A stretch of DNA of 55,858 bases from Solimonas sp. (GCA_030149365.1 JASBRP010000053.1:1-55858), one strand, 5' to 3'. Positions 25,630 through 32,685 are shown, counted from the first letter of the stretch. Made by a program: numbers and translations. The notes: generated by a model from the sequence alone, not told the origin.

Positions 25630-26064
25630 TCAGGCGGCGCGCAGCAGGCGATGCAGGCGCACCAAAGTAGGGCCCTTCACGACGTCGGCGAGCGTGTACT
25701 TCTTCAGCTCGTCGAGGAAGCCGCGCTCCGCGGCGTCGAGCGCGGACTTGAGCAGGCAGGCGCCGTTGAGGGAGCAGGGGCCGCGTTTGCAGTCGGCCAG
25801 GCGGCCGCTGCCTTCCATGGCTTCCACCACGTCGCCGATGCGCAGCTGGTCCATGGGCGTGAGCAACCGCAGCCCGCCGAGGCGGCCGCTGACGGTCTCG
25901 ACGTAGCCAAGCTTGCGCAGGCCTTGCGCCACCTTGTGGAGATGGTGCGTGGAAACACGCAGCTGTTCCGAGATGCGTGCAGTGCCGACGGGCTTTCCGT
26001 CGGTGTTGCCGGCGAGATAAACCAGCAGGCGCAGGGACAAATCGGTGTAGAGGGAGAGGCGCAC
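25630..26064 (-). CDS. nsrR: Rrf2 family regulator, NsrR-like nitric-oxide sensor
   Basis: A 144-residue Rrf2 regulator. The wHTH spans residues 1-68 (VRLSLYTDLSLRLLVYLAG, RVSTHHLHKVAQGLRKLGYV, GRLGGLRL). Three Cys residues at 92, 97 and 103 (DCKRGPCSLNGACLLKSAL) have the 5- and 6-residue spacing of the iron-sulfur ligands of E. coli NsrR, and the C-terminal KKYTLADVV is also NsrR-like. NsrR represses NO-detoxification genes and is released when NO attacks its cluster. The GTG at 26064 was chosen because family members start at this point; GGAG lies 9-12 bases upstream. It is divergent from the ANTAR gene. Confidence 0.82.
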   Translation of the reverse strand: MRLSLYTDLSLRLLVYLAGNTDGKPVGTARISEQLRVSTHHLHKVAQGLRKLGYVETVSGRLGGLRLLTPMDQLRIGDVVEAMEGSGRLADCKRGPCSLNGACLLKSALDAAERGFLDELKKYTLADVVKGPTLVRLHRLLRAA

Positions 26065-26179
26065 GCCCGGCTCCGATGCGGTCAGGTATCCGGATTCTAG
26101 CCGCAAAAGTCTTGTCAAGGGGCGAAGGGGGCATTCTTCCCCACAAGTACCGGATGAACGCGGGACTCCGGCGGAAAAG

Positions 26180-26195
26180 TGGCATCTGCTTTGCA
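26180..26195 (+). promoter_or_regulatory. Sigma54 promoter of the ANTAR regulator gene
   Basis: TGGCATCTGCTTTGCA keeps GG (26181-26182) and GC (26193-26194) twelve bases apart and the full TTGCA; bases 6 and 7 differ from consensus. It ends 35 bases before the ATG, leaving a leader of about 25 bases with an AAGGA ribosome binding site and no hairpins. I see no obvious NsrR-type palindrome in this divergent region. Confidence 0.75.
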
Positions 26196-26230
26196 ACATA
26201 TTTGATGGGGATCGGGAGAAGGAACAACCC

Positions 26231-26839
26231 ATGCTTTCTGAACACACAAAACTACGTGTGCTGCTGGTCGACGACGACCAGGAAAGGCTGGCCTTGCTGG
26301 AAAAGGCCCTTGAGACGGAAGGGCACCAGGTGGTGGCCCAGCTCAACACGCATGCGGACCTGACGATGGCGGTCGCGGTGCACAAGCCCGAGGTGGTCTT
26401 CATCGACGTCGGGGCTCCCGGACGGGACATCCTGCAGTCGCTGGGCGAGATGTACCGCGAGCACCCGCGGCCGATCGTGCTCTGGGCCGAGCAGAGCGAT
26501 GCCCAGACCACGCGCCGCGCGCTGGATGCAGGTGTCAGCGCCTACGTGGTGGACGATCTGCAGCATCGGCGCAATTTCAGTGCATTGCTCGACCTGGCGA
26601 TCGCCCGCTTCGAAATGCAGCAGGCCCTGCACCAGGAACTGGATCGCGCGAAGACACGGCTGGCCGACCTGCGCGACATCGAGAAGGCCAAGGGGCTGCT
26701 GATGAAGCGCCGCAGCCTGGACGAGGCCTCGGCCTACAACCTGTTGCGCCGCATGGCGATGGATCGCAAGCAGCGCATCGGCGACTTCTCGCGAACGCTG
26801 CTGAGTGCGGCGGATGTGTGGACGGAGCTGGGCGGCTGA
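26231..26839 (+). CDS. NasT-like response regulator with ANTAR RNA-binding domain (antiterminator)
   Basis: A 202-residue protein. The receiver-like domain (1-125) has the acidic pocket DDD at 14-16 and an Asp at 59 (VVFIDVGAPGRD) but lacks the usual Thr/Ser and Lys, as in the pseudo-receivers of NasT. Landmarks shared with NasT as I know it are PGRD, RPIVLWAE, AGVSAYVVDDLQ and LAIARFEMQQAL. A coiled linker leads to the ANTAR domain (148-195): IEKAKGLLMKRRSLDEASAY and NLLRRMAMDRKQRIGDF. ANTAR proteins bind paired hexaloop hairpins in leader RNA and prevent termination. NasT is normally held by the nitrate sensor NasS; no nasS is in the window. Fitting leader RNAs lie at 15.6, 23.9 and 27.1 kb. 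Confidence 0.88.
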   Translation: MLSEHTKLRVLLVDDDQERLALLEKALETEGHQVVAQLNTHADLTMAVAVHKPEVVFIDVGAPGRDILQSLGEMYREHPRPIVLWAEQSDAQTTRRALDAGVSAYVVDDLQHRRNFSALLDLAIARFEMQQALHQELDRAKTRLADLRDIEKAKGLLMKRRSLDEASAYNLLRRMAMDRKQRIGDFSRTLLSAADVWTELGG

Positions 26840-26845
26840 TTCCGG

Positions 26846-26872
26846 TCAGCCTCTCCGTCCGGGAGGGGCTGA
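26846..26872 (+). terminator. GC-rich hairpin after the ANTAR gene
   Basis: Bases 26846-26856 pair with 26862-26872 (11 bp, one G-T wobble, 5-base loop) seven bases after the stop codon. No T run follows, so it is only a possible terminator. Confidence 0.5.
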
Positions 26873-27079
26873 GGATGCGGATGCGCTTATGGAGCGTTTG
26901 CCCCGCCGTGCGGGTTTGCCGGGCGTTGCCTGGCCCTTTCATGGCGCAGGCCCGCACCATCACCGCGCGACGGCGCTCATTCGCGAAGCGGAAAATTGCC
27001 CGGTGGAATCACCCGCACGGGCGGCTTCGCCCTGAAAAAGCACATGAGGTCAGTCGCTTAAACATGGCATCCCAAATAC
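26873..27079. other. Intergenic region with no recognised gene
   Basis: This stretch between the ANTAR gene and the next sigma54 promoter has only short overlapping open frames without ribosome binding sites. It includes a small GGGCG/CGCCC hairpin near 27018-27032. It is where an activator of the 27080 promoter would be expected to bind, but I cannot identify a specific site. Confidence 0.5.
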
Positions 27080-27095
27080 TGGCATAGCGATTGCT
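27080..27095 (+). promoter_or_regulatory. Sigma54 promoter of the FMN-binding/PepSY/ApbE operon
   Basis: TGGCATAGCGATTGCT has GG at 27081-27082 and GC at 27093-27094, twelve apart; it differs from consensus at bases 6 and 7 only. The predicted start of transcription is near 27106, at the foot of the first leader hairpin. Confidence 0.85.
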
Positions 27096-27106
27096 ACTTT
27101 TATCCC

Positions 27107-27188
27107 GCAGGCGGCGACGAGGCCGCCTGCATTCGAGGACACCGACGTCCACGCCACCGCAGATCGCGGTGCCGTGGACGTTTTTTTT
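27107..27188 (+). ncRNA. ANTAR-type antitermination leader with intrinsic terminator
   Basis: Hairpin A is a perfect 9-bp stem (27107-27115 with 27122-27130) with hexaloop GACGAG: fourth base G, but the first is G rather than A. Hairpin B is GGAC (27137-27140), loop ACCGAC (A first, G fourth), GTCC (27147-27150). The terminator stem ACGTCCACG (27145-27153) pairs with 27173-27181, has six more inner pairs and is followed by eight T (27181-27188). Its 5-prime arm contains the GTCC of hairpin B, as in the 23.9-kb leader, and the two terminators share the same ACGTCCACG/CGTGGACGT arms. Confidence 0.78.
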
Positions 27189-27239
27189 GGCCCGCCCTCG
27201 GGACGCTGCGGCGTGCGAGGCAGGCCGGTTCGCCCACCC

Positions 27240-27851
27240 ATGAACGATCCGATAACGATGACGACCTCACCAGACAAGTTCGAACCCTCCGTCCCCCCGG
27301 CACCGGCAGTCGCCGGAACGCGGCGCTCCTTCCTGGGCGGCGCGCTGGCGTTGCTGACGCTGCCGGTGACCCGGGTGGCCGGAGCCTTCGAACTGTTCAA
27401 GACCTTCCAGACGCCCGAGGCCTTCCTGGCCGAGGCCTTCGGCGCCACGGTGCCGGCGGCCTCGACGCTGGACCTGGACGACGCCAAGCAGTCGCAGCTC
27501 TCGGGCATCTATGGCCGCCGCTATCCGCAGGCGCGCCTGCGCTATTGGCGCGCACCCAACGGACGCACGGCCTGGATCTTCGATGACATCGGCAAGGAAG
27601 GCTATGTGCCCACCACCTCGGGGTTCGTGGTGCAGAACGGTGCCGTGGAGTTCGGCCGCGTGCTGATCTACCGCGAGTCGCGCGGCGAGCAGATCGCGGA
27701 ACGCTCCTTCCTGCAGCAACTGGTCGGTGCTCGTGCATCGGGCAATGGCATCGACAAGAAGGTCGACAACGTCTCCGGCGCCACCTATTCGGTGAAGATG
27801 ATGCAGCGCATGGCGCGCACCGCGCTGATGCTTGATTCCCTGGCCAGGTGA
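27240..27851 (+). CDS. Tat-exported FMN-binding domain protein
   Basis: A 203-residue protein. The N-terminus carries a twin-arginine signal (TRRSFLGGALALLTLP, Arg 28-29), implying export folded. The C-terminal domain holds VSGATYS at 178-184, the flavinylation motif of FMN_bind proteins, in which Thr182 would receive FMN through a phosphoester bond made by ApbE. The apbE gene is two genes downstream. The ribosome binding site is weak; ATG 27240 was chosen because it starts just after the leader terminator, while ATG 27258 is possible. A periplasmic electron carrier is the likely role. Confidence 0.86.
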   Translation: MNDPITMTTSPDKFEPSVPPAPAVAGTRRSFLGGALALLTLPVTRVAGAFELFKTFQTPEAFLAEAFGATVPAASTLDLDDAKQSQLSGIYGRRYPQARLRYWRAPNGRTAWIFDDIGKEGYVPTTSGFVVQNGAVEFGRVLIYRESRGEQIAERSFLQQLVGARASGNGIDKKVDNVSGATYSVKMMQRMARTALMLDSLAR

Positions 27852-27856
27852 TTGCC

Positions 27857-28744
27857 ATGCCCGAGACCCAGACCCTTGCGGCCCAGGTGCCGGCAGGCGA
27901 TCGCGAGACCGGTGCCCGCTGGCATCGCTGGTTGCAGCGGCTGCGCCTCGGTGGCGCACGCTCTCCGGCGGTGGCACGCCCCAAACGCAACCTCAACGTG
28001 CTGTTGCGCGAATGGCACAAGCGTGCGGGCCTGTTCGCTTTCATCTTCATGATCTGGCTCGGCTTCAGCGGATTCCTGATCAACCAGAGCGCTAGCTGGG
28101 GCTACGACACCAAGCGGGTCGACTGGGACTGGGTCATGCAGCTCTACAGCCTGCATCCGGAGCCGCCGCAGGCAGGCTTCCGTGCCGGCAACTACTGGCT
28201 GGCCTCCACCAGTGACTACACACTGATCGATGCCAGGCCGCTCGAGACTCCGATCCGCGAGCTGCGTGGCTTCGTGCAGGGCGGCAGTGCCGACAAGCCG
28301 CTGCTATTCGTCGCGGCGACGGAGAGCCTGCTGTTGCTGACGCCCAAGGGCGAGCGCATCGACGAGCTGACGCCGCCGATCCTGCCGGTGTCGACCATCC
28401 GCCGCATCGGTAGCGTGAAGGGTCATGCGGGCAGCATCGCCGTGCAGGACCTGGACGCCTTCCAGAGCCTGGACGAGGGTAATACCTGGACAGCGGTTGC
28501 GTCCACCGCGGTGGAGTGGTCGGAGGCGCAGCCCTTGCCGGATAGTGAAAGATCGCGGCTGATGCCTTACTCCAGGCCCAGCGTTTCGCTGGAGCACGTG
28601 CTGGTGGACGCGCACAGCGGCCGACTATTCGGCAGCTTCGGCGCCTGGGTGATCAACTTCGTCGGCATCGCGGCGATGCTGCTGGCGATCAGCGGCATCT
28701 GGATGATGTACCGCACCAGCAGCGCCCGCCGGAAGAGGCAGTAG
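27857..28744 (+). CDS. PepSY-associated membrane protein
   Basis: About 295 residues. A basic cytoplasmic N-terminus with RNLNVLLREWHKRAGLFAF leads into the first membrane helix (FIFMIWLGFSGFLINQS), the typical PepSY_TM beginning. A periplasmic region of about 180 residues follows and a C-terminal helix (INFVGIAAMLLAISGIWMMY). PepSY-type membrane proteins often pass electrons across the inner membrane to periplasmic flavin or iron. The gene starts at the end of the FMN-binding gene; GTG 27848 overlapping its stop codon is an alternative start. The trio with ApbE suggests a flavin-based redox chain. Confidence 0.82.
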   Translation: MPETQTLAAQVPAGDRETGARWHRWLQRLRLGGARSPAVARPKRNLNVLLREWHKRAGLFAFIFMIWLGFSGFLINQSASWGYDTKRVDWDWVMQLYSLHPEPPQAGFRAGNYWLASTSDYTLIDARPLETPIRELRGFVQGGSADKPLLFVAATESLLLLTPKGERIDELTPPILPVSTIRRIGSVKGHAGSIAVQDLDAFQSLDEGNTWTAVASTAVEWSEAQPLPDSERSRLMPYSRPSVSLEHVLVDAHSGRLFGSFGAWVINFVGIAAMLLAISGIWMMYRTSSARRKRQ

Positions 28745-28771
28745 CCGCATCGACCTCACAGGACTGTGCGC

Positions 28772-29788
28772 ATGACCATGATGCGGCCGCTGCTGGTGCG
28801 TGGCCTGCGGCTGCAGACGCCGGCGATCATCCGACGGCGTTTCCTGGCCATGGGTACCGAGGTGATGGTGACCGTCGCCTGCCGCGGGCGGCGCAACGAC
28901 GCGGAAGCGGCGGTCCTGGCGGTGCGGCGGTTGATCGAGGACTTCGGCCGTGATGGATGGGCCTGGGGTCCCGGCATGCTGGGCGACATCAACAGGCGGC
29001 TTGCCGCCGGCGAAGCGGCCGATATCCCGCCGGCTCTACGACCGTTGTTGCTGCGCGCCTGGGAGATCCACCTGGAGACCGGCGGCGCCTATGAGCCGCG
29101 CATCGGCGCGCTGGTACGGCTCTGGGGTTTCGACGACGTGGCGCGCATCCGTGATGCTCCACCGCCGGCCGAGGACATCGCGGCGGCGCATGCGGCGCTG
29201 CGCGCGGCACCGCCCCATGACGATGCAGGCCGCTACGGTCCTGCGCCAGGCATCAGCTGGGATCTCGGCGGCATTGCCAAGGGCTGGATCGTCGACGCGG
29301 CGCTGGACCTGCTGGCCCGTCATGGCTTCACCGACGCGACGGTGGATGCCGGTGGCAACCTGGCCACGCGAGGCCAGCGGCATGAACGGGCCTGGCGTAT
29401 CGGCATCCGTGATCCGCGCGGCGATCCGGACCAGCCCGGTTTGCTGGCGAGCCTGGAGACCGGGGACGAGGCCGTGAACACGCATGGCGACGACCAGCGC
29501 TGGTTCGAATACCAGGGGCGCCGCTACTCGCACCTGCTGGACCCGCGCAGTGGCTGGCCCGCCCAGGGCTTGCGCGCCTTGACGGTAGTGCACTCCGACG
29601 GCAGTTGGGCGGAAGCCGCCGGTGCCGCCCTGTTCGTATCGGGCCCGCAAGGCTGGCTGCCACTGGCCCGCCGCCTGGGCCTTACGCAACTGCTGGTGGT
29701 GCACGAGGACGGGCGCGTGCAGGCCACCGCGCCGCTGATGGCCCGGCTCACGACGGAGCCGGGCGTGGACATCGAGCGCCTGGACTAG
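28772..29788 (+). CDS. apbE: FAD:protein FMN transferase ApbE
   Basis: A 338-residue ApbE-type enzyme that moves FMN from FAD onto a Thr of target proteins. Recognisable motifs are AMGTEVMVTV (about 26-35), the central DLGGIAKGWIVD, DAGGNLATRG, where the Asp/Gly cluster binds Mg and FAD, and HLLDPRSGWPA. There is no lipoprotein Cys or clear signal peptide, so it may act in the cytoplasm, which would suit a Tat-exported, pre-flavinylated partner. ATG 28772 has AGGA upstream; GTG 28766 and ATG 28778 are in frame. The obvious substrate is the SGATYS protein two genes upstream. Confidence 0.92.
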   Translation: MTMMRPLLVRGLRLQTPAIIRRRFLAMGTEVMVTVACRGRRNDAEAAVLAVRRLIEDFGRDGWAWGPGMLGDINRRLAAGEAADIPPALRPLLLRAWEIHLETGGAYEPRIGALVRLWGFDDVARIRDAPPPAEDIAAAHAALRAAPPHDDAGRYGPAPGISWDLGGIAKGWIVDAALDLLARHGFTDATVDAGGNLATRGQRHERAWRIGIRDPRGDPDQPGLLASLETGDEAVNTHGDDQRWFEYQGRRYSHLLDPRSGWPAQGLRALTVVHSDGSWAEAAGAALFVSGPQGWLPLARRLGLTQLLVVHEDGRVQATAPLMARLTTEPGVDIERLD

Positions 29789-29821
29789 ATCCCGTCGACG
29801 CTGTCGCAGGAACCCTGCCCC

Positions 29822-29864
29822 AAAAAAGAATCCCGCGGCGGAAGGGGAGGCATCCGCCGCGGGA
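29822..29864 (-). terminator. Terminator of the OmpA-cupredoxin gene
   Basis: On the reverse strand TCCCGCGGCGGA (29864-29853) pairs with 29842-29831 around a 10-base loop and is followed by TTCTTTTTT. It also closes the facing apbE transcript as a hairpin, but without a T run on that side. Confidence 0.9.
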
Positions 29865-29883
29865 AAAGCACACCCCATTCAGT

Positions 29884-31341
29884 TCACTTCACGATCACCT
29901 TGCCCGACATGGACGGGCCATGGATCGAGCAGTCGTAGGGATACTCGCCCGGCGTGGTGAAGCTGCGGCTCCAGGTGGCGCCCTTCTTCATGCGGCCGCT
30001 CTTCTGGTCGCTGAAGGACACGTTGTGATTGGAGCCGTCGTCATTGGTCCAGGTCACCGTGCTGCCGGCCGTCACCGTGATCTCCTTGGGCTCGAACACC
30101 ATCATGCCGATCGTGACCTGCGCGTTGCCGCCGGCTGCGGCGGGTGCGGGTGCCGGCGCGGTTTCCGGTTCCGGCGCCAGGACGGTCTCGGGCAGGCTCT
30201 CGGGTTCATGGGCGTGAGCCATGGGCGCGGCAGCCGGCGCCGGCTCGGTAATCAGCACCTCGGTGCTGCCTTCCGGAGTCGGCGCGTAGGCCACCACCGC
30301 GCCGCCGCCGATCTCCACCACCTTGAGTTCCACACGGCGGTTGAGCTCGCGGCCCTCGTCGGTGTCGTTGGTGGTGATCGGCTTGCTTTCGCCGAAGCCG
30401 ACCGTGGCCATGCGCGTCAGGTCCACGCCGCGGCTGCTGAGGTAGTCCTTCACCGATTGCGCGCGACGTTCGGAGAGCTTCTGGTTGTAGGCATCCGAGC
30501 CCTTGGCGTCGGTGTGTCCGTCGATCTCCACCTTGATGTCGGTGCGCGCCAACAGTGCATCCGCCACCATGTCGAGCAGGGTCTTGGCGTTGACCGTGAG
30601 CTTGGACTTGTCGAACTCGAAGTTGACGCCGCGCAGCACGATCACGTCGCCGGCCTTGCAGCCCTCCAGCGTCATCGGCTGGCCCGGCGCGGGCAGTTCG
30701 CAGGGGGGTGCCGGCGGCGGCACCGGCTCGGCCGCCATCTCCACCGGCGGCACTACCTGCACCGGTTCCACGACCTCCTTCGGTGCAGCGCGGCGGCCGA
30801 TGGGGATGTGCACACCAAGATTGAACTGCGTTTCCTCGTAGTCGCCCTCGTCGCTGTGGAACAGCGCCTCGGCGCGCAGGCCCCAGCCGCCGTCGCTGCC
30901 GCCCAGGTGCAGGCCGATGCCGGCATTCATCAGCGTGCTGTCGCCGCCCATGACGTCGCCATGCAGGTAGAAGTGACGGCCCAGGAACAGGTTGGCGCCG
31001 GCACCGAGCGCGTAGATCTCCACGTCCTCGGGTTCAGGGCAGGGCAGCAGTCCGCAGAGCAGGCCGCCGACCAGGCCACGGTCGATGCTCTTGGCGTCGT
31101 ACTTCAGGTAGTTGCCGCGCAGTTCGAGCTCGAACATCGGCGTGATGCGCTTGCCGATCGCCAGGGTCGCGCCGATGCCGTCGTCGGTGTTGCGGGCATC
31201 GTCGGCCAGTACGTAGGAAGCCATCGGCTGGATGTAGTAGCGATCGTCGTAGTCATCGTCCGCCTGCGCTGCGCCGCAGAACATCGCGGCGGCGAGCAGG
31301 GGTATCAGGCGGGGTTTCAACCGGAAGTGGAGGTGGTGCAT
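29884..31341 (-). CDS. OmpA family protein fused to a C-terminal cupredoxin (plastocyanin-like) domain
   Basis: A 485-residue outer-membrane protein. Signal peptide 1-27; beta-barrel about 28-190; Pro-rich hinge; OmpA peptidoglycan-binding domain about 245-345 (NFEFDKSKLTVNA, EIDGHTDAKGSDAYN, GRELNRRVELKVV). After a second Pro/Ala/Glu linker comes a cupredoxin domain (about 405-485): MMVFEPKEITVTAGSTVTW, then NHNVSF with the first copper His, and YDCSIHGPSMSG with Cys, His and Met in type 1 copper order. The copper site appears complete. The cupredoxin would hang on the periplasmic side, tethered to the wall. AAGGGA precedes the ATG. It is probably cotranscribed with the small membrane gene upstream. 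Confidence 0.9.
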   Translation of the reverse strand: MHHLHFRLKPRLIPLLAAAMFCGAAQADDDYDDRYYIQPMASYVLADDARNTDDGIGATLAIGKRITPMFELELRGNYLKYDAKSIDRGLVGGLLCGLLPCPEPEDVEIYALGAGANLFLGRHFYLHGDVMGGDSTLMNAGIGLHLGGSDGGWGLRAEALFHSDEGDYEETQFNLGVHIPIGRRAAPKEVVEPVQVVPPVEMAAEPVPPPAPPCELPAPGQPMTLEGCKAGDVIVLRGVNFEFDKSKLTVNAKTLLDMVADALLARTDIKVEIDGHTDAKGSDAYNQKLSERRAQSVKDYLSSRGVDLTRMATVGFGESKPITTNDTDEGRELNRRVELKVVEIGGGAVVAYAPTPEGSTEVLITEPAPAAAPMAHAHEPESLPETVLAPEPETAPAPAPAAAGGNAQVTIGMMVFEPKEITVTAGSTVTWTNDDGSNHNVSFSDQKSGRMKKGATWSRSFTTPGEYPYDCSIHGPSMSGKVIVK

Positions 31342-31377
31342 GGGATCCCTTTTGTATGTGTAGCTGAGGTGTAGCCT

Positions 31378-31542
31378 TCAGCGGACCGGCGCGCGTGGCT
31401 TGTCGCTCCGCAGCCGGCTGGCGGCCGAGCGAAGTCCCTGGGTGAAGCGCGGAAGCTGGAACAGCAGTGCGAGGCCCAGGCCCAGTAGGGCGATGGCCTC
31501 GATGGCGGATCCGATGAAGGGGAATAGAACAGGCTCTGACAT
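31378..31542 (-). CDS. Small single-pass membrane protein
   Basis: A 54-residue protein (MSEPVLFPFIGSAIEAIALL) with one hydrophobic helix at about residues 8-30 and a basic C-terminal tail (SAASRLRSDKPRAPVR). The ATG at 31542 has AGGGAG at ideal distance, which decides the start against a longer reading. It ends 36 bases before the OmpA-cupredoxin gene on the same strand, so the two are likely one transcript. Function unknown. Confidence 0.65.
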   Translation of the reverse strand: MSEPVLFPFIGSAIEAIALLGLGLALLFQLPRFTQGLRSAASRLRSDKPRAPVR

Positions 31543-31848
31543 GGCGACTCCCTGGCTGAAGCTCGGAACAGTCGCGGACGTCATCGGCCGCACAACAAGG
31601 GGGCAGCAGTGCCCGGATTTAAATGAGCAAACCGTATGCCAAGATTTTGACGCGAACCTGCACCGCAGCAGTGCGTGGCATCCTTCGCTTGCATCGGCCT
31701 GCGGCCATCGCTAGTCTGCGCGCCGTTGCCGGAGCCTCCGGCGGCCGTAAGCGTTCACGTCAACCAACGCGTCACATCTCCGGTTCGCCGGGCGGTCTTC
31801 CGCCCTGCGGGAGCGTGGCGCCCGGCTGACCGGATCACGGAGATTGCA
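31543..31848. other. Divergent intergenic region without a supported gene
   Basis: About 300 bases between the small membrane gene and the DUF2798 gene. It must hold promoters in both directions, but I see no clear -35/-10 pair, operator palindrome or small gene with a ribosome binding site. Confidence 0.5.
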
Positions 31849-32124
31849 ATGAACGCTTCAAACCCGCAGCACACCATCATCTTCGGCATCCGCAAGCTGC
31901 CGCCGCGCTATGCGAGCCTGGTAATGCCGCTGCTGCTGTCCATCATCATGACCTGCATCGTCTCGCTGATCAGCACGCTGCGCGGCATCGGCCTGGCGCC
32001 GCACTTCCTGCCGCTCTGGATGAGTGCCTGGGCGTTGTCCTGGGTGGTCGCCTTCCCGGTACTGCTGATGGTGTTGCCGCTGGTGCGGCGTGCCACGGCG
32101 CGGCTCGTGCGCATGGAGCCCTGA
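31849..32124 (+). CDS. DUF2798 family small membrane protein
   Basis: A 91-residue protein with two membrane helices (about 24-45 and 56-80), including the family-type segments MPLLLSIIMTCIVSLISTLR and WALSWVVAFPVLLMVLPLVR. ATG 31849 follows ACGGAG at nine bases. DUF2798 proteins have no established function. A GC-rich terminator follows at 32148. Confidence 0.82.
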   Translation: MNASNPQHTIIFGIRKLPPRYASLVMPLLLSIIMTCIVSLISTLRGIGLAPHFLPLWMSAWALSWVVAFPVLLMVLPLVRRATARLVRMEP

Positions 32125-32147
32125 AGGCCCGGAGATGCTGTACGCGG

Positions 32148-32173
32148 AACGGGCCTTCGGGCCCGTTTCTGTT
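32148..32173 (+). terminator. Terminator after the DUF2798 gene
   Basis: AACGGGC (32148-32154) pairs with GCCCGTT (32161-32167) over loop CTTCGG, followed by TCTGTT; the T tract is weak. Confidence 0.7.
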
Positions 32174-32180
32174 CCTGCCT

Positions 32181-32609
32181 TCAGAGCCGGTCGTTGAAGG
32201 CGGAGATGTGAGCCACCTGGAACACACCGGACAGTGATTGCAGTTGTGCGCGGTGCAGCGCCGCCAGGCGCTTTAGGCAGGCCTCGCCCTTGGCCGTCAG
32301 CCGGACCTGCACCTGTCGGCGATCGGTTTCGCTGCGTTCCCGCTGCACCAACCCCGCCGTCTCGCAACGCGTCACCAGGGCCACCGTGCCGTGTTGCTGG
32401 ATTTGCAGGCGTTCCGCCAGCTCGCCGACCAGCGCCCAGTCGCGCTGCGGGTTGCCCTTGATGTGCAGCAGCAGCTGGTACTGCAGGCCGGTCAGCCCCT
32501 CGGCCTGCGCGGCGTCTTCGCTGAAGCGCAGGAAGCGCCGCAGCTGGTAGCGGAACTCGGACAGGGCCTGGTAATCCTGCGGGGTCGGGGCGGGGTGGGA
32601 GGGCGGCAT
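32181..32609 (-). CDS. MarR family transcriptional regulator
   Basis: A 142-residue MarR-type winged-helix dimer. The DNA-binding core is LTGLQYQLLLHIKGNPQRDW, ELAERLQIQQHGTVALVTRC and the wing LVQRERSETDRRQVQVRLTA, whose final part (DRRxVxVxLT) is the family hallmark. It is divergent from the HPP-CBS gene with an operator-like palindrome between them, so it probably represses both. The inducer is unknown. Confidence 0.9.
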   Translation of the reverse strand: MPPSHPAPTPQDYQALSEFRYQLRRFLRFSEDAAQAEGLTGLQYQLLLHIKGNPQRDWALVGELAERLQIQQHGTVALVTRCETAGLVQRERSETDRRQVQVRLTAKGEACLKRLAALHRAQLQSLSGVFQVAHISAFNDRL

Positions 32610-32633
32610 GGGCGGGCTCGGCGGGTGGCGCTG

Positions 32634-32654
32634 TTATGTCACAACATGATGTAA
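32634..32654. promoter_or_regulatory. Possible MarR operator
   Basis: TTATGTCA and TGATGTAA, separated by CAACA, form an imperfect inverted repeat (six of eight positions, 32634-32654) in the 76-bp gap between the divergent marR and HPP-CBS genes. The size and AT content fit MarR-family operators. Confidence 0.5.
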
Positions 32655-32685
32655 TTGGCGACTCATCATTGTCTCCCGAATCCCC

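Noticed and set aside
31676..31692. Sigma54-like sequence with TGGCA and TTGCA upstream of the DUF2798 gene
   Set aside because: The GG and GC are 14 bases apart instead of 12, which sigma54 does not tolerate.
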